DNA from: MGBC114844 sp910585855
GTDB taxonomy: Bacteria; Bacillota; Clostridia; Lachnospirales; Lachnospiraceae
DNA length: 36,553 bases
Direction of reading: 5' to 3'
NCBI GenBank assembly: GCA_965646165.1
Contig: CBFFYP010000047.1
Location: forward strand, 1-36,553
Positions 25,606-32,895 of this stretch are shown here, one piece after another. The translations under genes and the position numbers were made by a program. The notes beneath the pieces are model-generated. The model saw nothing but the letters and a program-made list of their open reading frames with translations. It was not told the origin of the DNA and made no database searches. Numbering within the stretch: position 1 is the stretch's first letter; each line of letters starts with the position of its first letter.

Positions 25606-26634
25606 ATGGCAGAAGTAAAATCAAGTGTAGATAAAAACAGAACAATACTGCGGGAAGCCGTTCCGCTAAATAGTCCGCTGAGCATGTATATTGAACCGAC
25701 ACGGGTATGTAATTTTAAATGTTTTTATTGTATGCATAGTACCAGAGGACAAAAAAATGGGGCGTTAGAACAAACAGGATTTTCATTAGCACATGTGGAT
25801 ATGCAGTTGTATGAAAAAATTGTAAAAGAGATTATGGATTTTCCAGTGATTCCAAAGCGAATTTGTTTTTCTGGATTGGGAGAACCATTAACAAATCCTC
25901 ATCTTCCAGATATGATACAGATGTTAAGAGAGTATGGATTTCAAGGAAGAATAGATGTCATCAGTAATGGCTCTTTATTGACACCAGAACGATCGGATGC
26001 CTTGATAAAAGCGGGAATTTCTCGGATTCAAATTTCGCTTCAGGGACTTACTACAGAAAAATATCAAGAGATTTGTCAAGTTCCGATCGATTTGGAACAG
26101 TTAAAAGAAAATATACGATATTTTTACGAGTATCGTCAAAATGCAACGATTTATGTAAAGATTATTGATTCTATTTTGAATGGAAGAGAGGAAGAGGCAT
26201 TATTTTATCAGATGTTTGGAGAAATTTGCAATACGATTTACGTGGAACATTTGGTGATTATGGAACAACAGATGGGAAATCATGGAAGAGAGGTGGATAC
26301 CACCCGAAATTTAATGGGAGAGTTAGTAGAAAAGCGTTTTGTCTGTGGAGTGATGTTTTATTTTTTACAGGTGAATATTGATGGGGAAACGTTTCCATGT
26401 TCGACTCCGGGACTGCCCAATTCTTTTTCTATGGGTTCTGCAAAGGAAAAGTCGTTACTAGAAATATGGAATGATAGAAAGCGAAACCATATGCTTCGAA
26501 AAAATTTGATCGATGGATATGCTTCGATTCCGGCTTGCAAAACGTGTTCTTCTTGTATTGCTATCGCAGATGAATCGGAATATTTAGATGACTGCAGAGA
26601 GGAAATACTGACTCGATTTCCATTGATTCCATAA
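25606..26634 (+). CDS. Radical SAM/SPASM-like enzyme 1
   Basis: A 342-aa radical SAM protein. The cluster motif CX3CX2C lies at C35, C39 and C42 (CNFKCFYC), followed by FSGLGEPLTNPH and VISNGSLLTPE. The C-terminal region carries further cysteines in a SPASM/twitch-like pattern (VCGVMFYF, GETFPC, CKTCSSC) that would bind an auxiliary cluster. It is a paralog of the radical SAM part of the upstream fusion and of the next two genes. An ATG at 25591 is in frame, but GAGAGGGA just before the ATG at 25606 marks the likely start. The reaction is unknown; dehydration, deoxygenation, epimerisation or C-C bond formation on a sugar or peptide are family possibilities. Confidence 0.85.
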   Translation: MAEVKSSVDKNRTILREAVPLNSPLSMYIEPTRVCNFKCFYCMHSTRGQKNGALEQTGFSLAHVDMQLYEKIVKEIMDFPVIPKRICFSGLGEPLTNPHLPDMIQMLREYGFQGRIDVISNGSLLTPERSDALIKAGISRIQISLQGLTTEKYQEICQVPIDLEQLKENIRYFYEYRQNATIYVKIIDSILNGREEEALFYQMFGEICNTIYVEHLVIMEQQMGNHGREVDTTRNLMGELVEKRFVCGVMFYFLQVNIDGETFPCSTPGLPNSFSMGSAKEKSLLEIWNDRKRNHMLRKNLIDGYASIPACKTCSSCIAIADESEYLDDCREEILTRFPLIP

Positions 26635-26682
26635 GGGGGATAAGGAAAAGAGAAGGTCGATGGAGAGGAGGGCAAAAAAGAA

Positions 26683-27684
26683 ATGGCAGAAATAAAACCG
26701 CTTGCAGGGTTGGAACGTCATTTATTAAAAGATGTGATTCCACTGCGGACACCTTATGCAGCTTATATATTTCCGACTAATTTATGTAATTTTATGTGTA
26801 ATTACTGTGGACATTCCATGGGAATTTCTGCGATGAAAAAAGAATATGATTTTTGTGCAGAACAAATGACATTGGATACCTTTCAAACAACGATCGATCA
26901 GTTAAAAGAATTTCCAGATCAACTAAATGTAATTTCTTTAACTGGACATGGAGAACCACTTTTACATAAAGAGTTAGAACAAATGATTGCTTATGCAAAA
27001 GAAAGTGGCGTAACAAAACGGATAGAAACGATATCCAATGCTTCTTTATTGACAAAGGAGCGTTCTCTTGCATTAGTAGAGGCGGGATTAGATTGTATTC
27101 GGATTTCTTTACAGGGTTTATCCTCTGAAAAATATGAAAGTGTGTGTAAAAGAAACGTTGATTTTGAAAAGTTAGTAGAAGAAATTCGTTATTTCTATGA
27201 ACATAGAAAACAGTGTCAGGTATTTGTAAAAGTAATGGATGTGGCATTAGAAGAAGGAGAAGAAGAGCAGTTTTATTCTATTTTTCAATCTATTTCGGAT
27301 CGAATGTATATAGAACAGTGCAAACCGGTTTATTCTGGTGTAAAGATGACAGAGCAGATCGAGTGCAAAGAAGATCGTTATGGAAGAGAACATGAAGCAA
27401 GAGTTGTGTGTCCATTGTGTTTTTATATGATTGGGGTACATCCCAATGGAGATGTTGCACCATGTGAAACGATTTATAAACCAATTACATTGGGAAATGT
27501 TCATACCGATCGTATTTTTCATATGTGGAATGGAGAGAAAAATAGAGAATTTTGGAAGATGCAACTTCGAAAAGAACGGTTTCAAAATGCGGGATGTGCT
27601 CGATGCTGTGCGCCAGATGATGTGGCACATCCAGAGGATGAGTTAGATCAAGATACAAAGAAGTTATTGGAAATGTTTTATTAA
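26683..27684 (+). CDS. Radical SAM/SPASM-like enzyme 2
   Basis: A 333-aa paralog of its neighbours. The cluster cysteines are C35, C39 and C42 (CNFMCNYC). The SAM-binding loop reads GHGEPLLHKE, and IRISLQGLSSEKYE is shared almost unchanged with the paralogs. The tail has VCPLCFYMIG, GDVAPCE and CARCCAPDD as likely auxiliary-cluster ligands. Start at ATG 26683 after GGAGAGGAGGG. It lies 48 nt after the previous gene. The auxiliary-site cysteine pattern differs between the paralogs, which suggests different substrates or positions on the glycan and not simple redundancy. Confidence 0.85.
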   Translation: MAEIKPLAGLERHLLKDVIPLRTPYAAYIFPTNLCNFMCNYCGHSMGISAMKKEYDFCAEQMTLDTFQTTIDQLKEFPDQLNVISLTGHGEPLLHKELEQMIAYAKESGVTKRIETISNASLLTKERSLALVEAGLDCIRISLQGLSSEKYESVCKRNVDFEKLVEEIRYFYEHRKQCQVFVKVMDVALEEGEEEQFYSIFQSISDRMYIEQCKPVYSGVKMTEQIECKEDRYGREHEARVVCPLCFYMIGVHPNGDVAPCETIYKPITLGNVHTDRIFHMWNGEKNREFWKMQLRKERFQNAGCARCCAPDDVAHPEDELDQDTKKLLEMFY

Positions 27685-27755
27685 TATTATGAAATAGAAA
27701 ATAGAATATAAAAATTTTTATATTGATAGAATAAAAAAACTGGAGGAGAAAAGAG

Positions 27756-28784
27756 ATGGATTTAGAAAAAGTTTTAGAAAAAAAGAAAAAAGAAAGAGAA
27801 AAATTGGCAGATGTTCTTCCATTGAAACAGCCTTATGCAATTACTTTTAATATTTCAAATGTCTGTAATTTTAAATGTTTTTATTGTGCACATGGTGGAA
27901 TAGAACAAAAAATAGAATGTAAAAGACCAGCCAAAATTATGGAATTTGATGTTTTAAAAAGCTGTGTGGATTTTTTAAAACAAGAAGGAATACATTTAAA
28001 AAATATTTCATTATATGGATTGGGTGAGCCGTTATTAAATAAGGAATTTTGCAATATGGTGAAGTATATAAAAGAAAGTCAGATTACAGACTGTGTAGAA
28101 ACGATTACCAATGCATCATTACTAACGAAGGAGTATTGTGATGAAATTATTTCTTCTAAATTAGATAAAATTCGAATTTCCTTACAGGGATTATCCGCAG
28201 AGGATTATTTGCAAGTGTCGGATATAACAATTGATTTTGATAAATTTTATGAAAATATTAAGTATTTGTGTGAAAACAAAGGGGATTTGTTTGTTTATAT
28301 TAAAATTATGGATGTGATGGTAAAAGAAGAATATCAAAAAAAGTTATTTTTTGATTTATTTGAGGGGATTGCAGATGAAGTGTATATTGAACATTTGATG
28401 TCATTGACTGATTTTATGGATTATTCAAAGGGAAACAGTGATTTTTCAAAAACGTTGTATGGAGAAGAGTTAAGAAAGATAACAGTTTGTACATGGCCAT
28501 TTTATTCTTGTATTGTAGAGTATGATGGTACAGTTTGCCCCTGTTGTGTTACACCAGATCCAAAGAAGTTTGAAAAATTATCGGAAGTAGGACTGGATAG
28601 AATATGGAATGGAGCAGAATATAATCAATTTTTGATTTCGTTATTGTCTGGTGAGGCTTATCAAAATAATTTTGTATGTAAAGCATGTAATCGTTATAAA
28701 TATGCAGTATTAGAAACGGATTCTTTAGAGGAAAAAAAAGAAATACTTTTGGAATGTTATTCTAAAAAAATATGTAATTTGTAG
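27756..28784 (+). CDS. Radical SAM/SPASM-like enzyme 3
   Basis: A 342-aa paralog. The cluster cysteines are C37, C41 and C44 (CNFKCFYC). YGLGEPLLNKE, TITNASLLTKE and IRISLQGLSAEDY follow, and the tail has VCTWPFYSC, DGTVCPCC and CKACNRYK. TGGAGGAGA lies just before the ATG. The AT content is higher than in the first two paralogs. It is the last of three tandem stand-alone copies and is followed after about 50 nt by the first FkbM gene, in the same direction and probably in the same operon. Specific reaction unknown. Confidence 0.85.
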   Translation: MDLEKVLEKKKKEREKLADVLPLKQPYAITFNISNVCNFKCFYCAHGGIEQKIECKRPAKIMEFDVLKSCVDFLKQEGIHLKNISLYGLGEPLLNKEFCNMVKYIKESQITDCVETITNASLLTKEYCDEIISSKLDKIRISLQGLSAEDYLQVSDITIDFDKFYENIKYLCENKGDLFVYIKIMDVMVKEEYQKKLFFDLFEGIADEVYIEHLMSLTDFMDYSKGNSDFSKTLYGEELRKITVCTWPFYSCIVEYDGTVCPCCVTPDPKKFEKLSEVGLDRIWNGAEYNQFLISLLSGEAYQNNFVCKACNRYKYAVLETDSLEEKKEILLECYSKKICNL

Positions 28785-28837
28785 ATTTTTGGTAGTATGC
28801 AGTGAAAAATAAAAATATAACGATAAGGAGGAAGAGA

Positions 28838-29926
28838 ATGAATAATTATGTATGGAATGATATAAAGAAGAGAGCAGAGAAGATGGAAACATTTCGTCAA
28901 AGATTAGAAAACTCTAATATTATATTATTTGGTGCTAGAATGAATGGAAATTATGCATATAAGAAGATAAAAAAAGAATATGCGGTTTATGCATTTTCAG
29001 ATAATAATCAAGAATTATGGGGGGGTACTTATCAAGGAATTTCTGTAATATCACCAGAAAAATTAAAAGAAATAACAAATTGTTTTGTAGTTATTACAAC
29101 AAGTGAATTTTATTATCTTCCTATAAAGAAACAGTTAAATGATATGGGGATTGATGGAATCACTTATATGGAATATGTTCTTATTCATCATTATGATAAA
29201 CTGGAAATGGTTTATTCTAGGTTATTAGAAGATGAATTTTCAAAAAAGACTTATTTATATATATTGATGGCATACTTGACTTGTGATATGGCTTGTTTTA
29301 GGAATATTTTTGTTAGACATCAATATTTTGAGATACCTGAGTTTTGTATCCCATGCAGAAACGAAGTTTTTGTAGATTGTGGTGCTTATACAGGTGATAC
29401 ATTAGAAAATTATATCAATATAAAAGTTGGAATTTTTAAGAAGATCTATTGTTTTGAACCAACAGAAAAGATATTTCATGCATTAAATATAAGGAAAAAT
29501 CGTTTATTAGGAGAATGGGCATTAGAAGAGAAGCAGATTGTAACAGAAGAAAAGTTGGTTGCTTCCAAAAATGGAATAAAATATTTTATGGATGATGGGA
29601 ATGGGGAAGCTTCTAATCGAAGTATAGAAGAAAAATTTATGAAAAGCAAGACAATTATAGCAGTATCATTAGATGAATATTTTGCAGATAAAAAAGAAAA
29701 GCCAACTTTTATAAAAGCAGATATAGAGGGAGAAGAAGTAGAAATGTTAGAGGGTGCTGCTAAAATCATAGCAGAGAAAAAACCTTTATTAGCGATTTGT
29801 GTTTATCATAAAATAGATGATTTATATGAAATTCCAATTTTATTAAAACAGTTTCATCCAGAATATAAAATGGCGATTCGGCATCATATGCTAAATTATT
29901 ATGAATCCGTATTGTATTGTTATTAA
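28838..29926 (+). CDS. FkbM-family methyltransferase with N-terminal Rossmann-like domain and G7 tract
   Basis: A 362-aa protein. Residues about 25-110 form a Rossmann-like domain (IILFGARMNGNYAYKKI, then FSDNN). Residues about 175-350 form the FkbM methyltransferase domain: VFVDCGAYTGDT (SAM motif I, 177-188), CFEPTEK, ISLDEYF-like VSLDEYF, and FIKADIEGEEVEMLEGA. FkbM enzymes O-methylate sugars and polyketides. A G7 run (29019-29025) encodes W61-G62-G63, so a one-base slip would cut the protein near residue 65. The GTG at 28802 is open, but AAGGAGG precedes the ATG at 28838. It is closely similar to the gene at 31177. Confidence 0.85.
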   Translation: MNNYVWNDIKKRAEKMETFRQRLENSNIILFGARMNGNYAYKKIKKEYAVYAFSDNNQELWGGTYQGISVISPEKLKEITNCFVVITTSEFYYLPIKKQLNDMGIDGITYMEYVLIHHYDKLEMVYSRLLEDEFSKKTYLYILMAYLTCDMACFRNIFVRHQYFEIPEFCIPCRNEVFVDCGAYTGDTLENYINIKVGIFKKIYCFEPTEKIFHALNIRKNRLLGEWALEEKQIVTEEKLVASKNGIKYFMDDGNGEASNRSIEEKFMKSKTIIAVSLDEYFADKKEKPTFIKADIEGEEVEMLEGAAKIIAEKKPLLAICVYHKIDDLYEIPILLKQFHPEYKMAIRHHMLNYYESVLYCY

Positions 29927-29987
29927 TGAGAAAAAGGATAAAATTGATGAAATTAAATGGAAAGGAATATCATTTGGAGAAAAGAAT

Positions 29988-31118
29988 ATGAAGAATAAAA
30001 GATTAGAATTATCAGAGATTACTTTATCAGAAGAAGAAACTCAAAGTTATGCAATTTATGGATATGGTGAAAGTGGAAGAATATTAAAAAATGTATTAGA
30101 ACTTCTTCATCAAAAAGTTTTTTGTTTTCTTTGTAGTGCTGGATATAAAGAGAAATCGGAAATAGATGGAATTCCAGTATTTGAATTATCGGAGTATCTA
30201 GAGAATCAAGAAGAAGGAAATGTTGATAAAATTTTGATGACAATAAGAATGGGGGGGTTAAAGGAAATTCTTGAAAATTTGACAAGATATTTTAAAAATA
30301 AGGTATATCAAGTTAATTTACCACAAGACGTATGCAAAGTATATTCCTATTTTTATCAAGATTATTTTATAAAAAAAGAAATCGATCTAAATACAGAATA
30401 TATAAAGCTAAATGAAATCGAATTTTTGAATCCCTTTCAGGCAGAACTACCATATGCTTTAAGTTTTTTTACTTTATGTGGTGATATGATTCTTCCGGTT
30501 TTCTATCATGATTTTTCTTATACTTGTGAAGGGGTATATGAAGTAGATCCTGTTTTCGTAAAACCGAATGATGTAGTGATTGATTGTGGAAGTAATATAG
30601 GTTTATTTTCTGCAATAGTAGCAAATCATTGTGCTAAAGTATATGCATTTGAATGTGTACCAAATACATATCAGTATATTAATAAGATTTGTGAAAAATA
30701 TAAAAATATCGTATTAGTAAAAAAAGCAGTAGGAAGTCATTCAGGAAAAGTAAAATTTTCAATGGAAAATGATATTAATACCAATAATCGAATTGTATGG
30801 GAAAATGAAAAAGGACATAATCCAGAAAAATTTGGAGATCCTATAAATTTTAGATTTGTAGATATGATAACGATCGATAGTTTTGTAAAAGAATATGGAT
30901 TACGTAGAGTAGATTTTATTAAGGCGGATATTGAAGGAGCAGAACGTGATATGTTAGAAGGAGCAACGGAAACTCTTAAAAAATATGCTCCTAAATTGTC
31001 GATTTGTGAGTATCATATGCCAGATGACCCAGAAGTTCTTGAAGAAATCATATGTCGTGCAAATCCTGATTATATAATACGTCATGAAAATAAAAAATTG
31101 TATGCTTATGTACCTTAG
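29988..31118 (+). CDS. FkbM-family methyltransferase, second copy type, with G7 tract
   Basis: A 376-aa protein. The N-terminal region (about 20-115) resembles a nucleotide-binding domain (AIYGYGESGRILKNVL). The FkbM domain (about 195-376) has DVVIDCGSNIGLFSA, YAFECVPNTY, ITIDSFV and FIKADIEGAERDMLEGA. It is clearly diverged from the flanking FkbM genes. A G7 run (30251-30257) follows the ATG codon for M88 and encodes two glycines. The open frame runs back to 29901 and overlaps the previous gene by 26 nt, but GGAGAA before the ATG at 29988 gives the better start. Probably methylates another position or sugar of the same glycan (inference). Confidence 0.82.
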   Translation: MKNKRLELSEITLSEEETQSYAIYGYGESGRILKNVLELLHQKVFCFLCSAGYKEKSEIDGIPVFELSEYLENQEEGNVDKILMTIRMGGLKEILENLTRYFKNKVYQVNLPQDVCKVYSYFYQDYFIKKEIDLNTEYIKLNEIEFLNPFQAELPYALSFFTLCGDMILPVFYHDFSYTCEGVYEVDPVFVKPNDVVIDCGSNIGLFSAIVANHCAKVYAFECVPNTYQYINKICEKYKNIVLVKKAVGSHSGKVKFSMENDINTNNRIVWENEKGHNPEKFGDPINFRFVDMITIDSFVKEYGLRRVDFIKADIEGAERDMLEGATETLKKYAPKLSICEYHMPDDPEVLEEIICRANPDYIIRHENKKLYAYVP

Positions 31119-31176
31119 ATTTTATTTATAAAATAAGGAGATTAAAATTGAAGTAAAGAAGAGGTTAAAAAATATT

Positions 31177-32268
31177 ATGAGATACCATACATGGGATGAT
31201 ATAAAGAAGAAAGCAGAAAATATGCATTTATTAATTACAAAGTTGAAAGAGTCGAATCTTGTATTATTTGGTGCAGGAAGAAGTGGAGGCTGTGCATATG
31301 AAGAGATAAAGAAACAATATCCAATTTATAGATTTTGTGATAATAGCGAAAAAGCTTGGGGGGGGTACTGCGAGGGAATTACTATAATATCACCAGAACA
31401 ATTAAAAACAATTAAAAATGTTTTTGTAATTCTTACTGTGTCTGGTCAGTATTATATTCCTATAAAAAAACAGTTAAATGATATGAAAATTCCTTGTATT
31501 ACTTATATGGAATATGTTTTTATACATAATTATGATAAGTTTGAAATAGTTTATCATCAACTGCTAGAAGACGATGATTCGAAAAAGACATATTTGTATC
31601 TGTTAATTAGTTATCTTACTTTGGATACAACTTATCTAAAGGAAGTTTTTGTTAGGAATCAGTATTTTGAAATTCCAGAATTTTGTATACCATCTTCGAG
31701 CGAAGTTTTTGTAGATTGTGGTGCTTATACAGGTGATACATTGGAAGATTATATTAATAAAAAAGTAGGTACTTTTAAAAGAGGCTATTTTTTTGAGCCA
31801 ACAGAAAAAACAGTACATGCTTTAGAGATAAGAAAAGACCGCTTAATAAAAGAATGGGCATTAGAAGAAGAGCAGATTGTAATAGAAAGAAAGATTGTTA
31901 CTGCAAAAAGTGGAATGAGATACTTTATAGAAGGTACAAATGATGAAAAATGGAATCGAATTGGAAAAGAGGATTCTATGAAAAAGAAACCTATACCAGC
32001 AATATCCTTAGATGAATATTTTGCAGATAAAAAAGAAAAACCAACTTTTATAAAAGCAGATATAGAGGGAGCAGAGATGGAAATGCTAGAAGGAGCAAAA
32101 GGAATTATAGCAGAAAAAAAACCTTTGTTAGCGATTTGTATTTATCATAGAATAGAAGATTTATATGAAATTCCAATTTTATTAAAACAATTTTGTCCAG
32201 AATATAAAATGTCAATTCGGCATCATATGCCAAATTATTGTGAAACGGTTTTATATTGTTATGTATAA
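31177..32268 (+). CDS. FkbM-family methyltransferase, paralog of the 28838 gene, with G8 tract
   Basis: A 363-aa protein sharing well over half of its residues with the gene at 28838, from the YHTWDDIKKKAENM start to the YCYV end. It keeps the Rossmann-like LVLFGAGRSGG segment (a better glycine motif than its paralog), VFVDCGAYTGDT, ISLDEYF and FIKADIEGAEMEMLEGA. A G8 run (31358-31365) encodes part of W61-G62-G63 at exactly the paralogous place, one G longer than there. The start is the ATG at 31177 with GAGGT 11 nt upstream. Tandem duplication with an unrelated-looking FkbM gene between the copies is the simplest history. Confidence 0.85.
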   Translation: MRYHTWDDIKKKAENMHLLITKLKESNLVLFGAGRSGGCAYEEIKKQYPIYRFCDNSEKAWGGYCEGITIISPEQLKTIKNVFVILTVSGQYYIPIKKQLNDMKIPCITYMEYVFIHNYDKFEIVYHQLLEDDDSKKTYLYLLISYLTLDTTYLKEVFVRNQYFEIPEFCIPSSSEVFVDCGAYTGDTLEDYINKKVGTFKRGYFFEPTEKTVHALEIRKDRLIKEWALEEEQIVIERKIVTAKSGMRYFIEGTNDEKWNRIGKEDSMKKKPIPAISLDEYFADKKEKPTFIKADIEGAEMEMLEGAKGIIAEKKPLLAICIYHRIEDLYEIPILLKQFCPEYKMSIRHHMPNYCETVLYCYV

Positions 32269-32291
32269 TACATAGTGTGGAGGTAATACAC

Positions 32292-32828
32292 ATGAAGATA
32301 AAAAATAGTGAATTTGAGGAAGTGAAAATTATTGAAAATGCGTATGCTTATGATATGAGGGGAAATTTTATAAAAACATTTAATGAAGAAGAATTTCTTC
32401 GATTAGGGTTAAGTACTGATTTTAAAGAAACCTATTATTCTACTTCACAAAAAGATGTGATACGTGGGATGCATTTTCAGCTTCCGCCTTATGAACATGA
32501 TAAAATCATTCATGTGATTTGCGGAAGTGTTGTGGATGTGGTTGTAGATTTAAGAAAAGAGAGTAAAAATTATAAAAGATACATAGCAATTCGACTGACA
32601 GGAAATCGACCTCGTTCTCTTTATATTCCAAAAGGTTTTGCTCATGGATTTCAATGTTTAGAAAATAATACAGTTATGCTGTATCAAGTAACAACAGGTT
32701 ATCAGCCAAATTGTGACAGTGGAATTGCCTATAATTCCATTGGGTATGACTGGAGTGTGGAAGATCCGATTTTATCAGAACGGGATCAGCATTTTATAAC
32801 ATTAGAAGAGTTTGAATCACCATTTTAG
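32292..32828 (+). CDS. rfbC: dTDP-4-dehydrorhamnose 3,5-epimerase family protein
   Basis: A 178-aa cupin-type epimerase. It shows DMRGNF (21-26), the catalytic histidine H61 in VIRGMHFQ, KIIHVICG, VVVDLR, and the SLYIPKGFAHGFQ block (109-121) with a tyrosine at 131 (MLYQVTTGY). These match RmlC/RfbC enzymes, which convert dTDP-4-dehydro-6-deoxyglucose to the rhamnose-type precursor. The ATG at 32292 with TGGAGG upstream is preferred over the ATG at 32256 inside the previous gene. No other rml genes are in the window, so either they lie elsewhere or the enzyme acts on a different 4-keto sugar together with the epimerase encoded at 20525. Confidence 0.9.
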   Translation: MKIKNSEFEEVKIIENAYAYDMRGNFIKTFNEEEFLRLGLSTDFKETYYSTSQKDVIRGMHFQLPPYEHDKIIHVICGSVVDVVVDLRKESKNYKRYIAIRLTGNRPRSLYIPKGFAHGFQCLENNTVMLYQVTTGYQPNCDSGIAYNSIGYDWSVEDPILSERDQHFITLEEFESPF

Positions 32829-32895
32829 GAAAAAATAGAAAAAAATAAGTGGATAAAGAAAGTATAAATAATTATGGAGAAAGTATAATTAAAAA

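Noticed and set aside
25591..28784. RiPP (modified peptide) cluster built on the radical SAM/SPASM genes
   Set aside because: No short precursor peptide gene was seen in the gaps between these genes; the neighbours are sugar enzymes and glycosyltransferases. A precursor elsewhere cannot be excluded.
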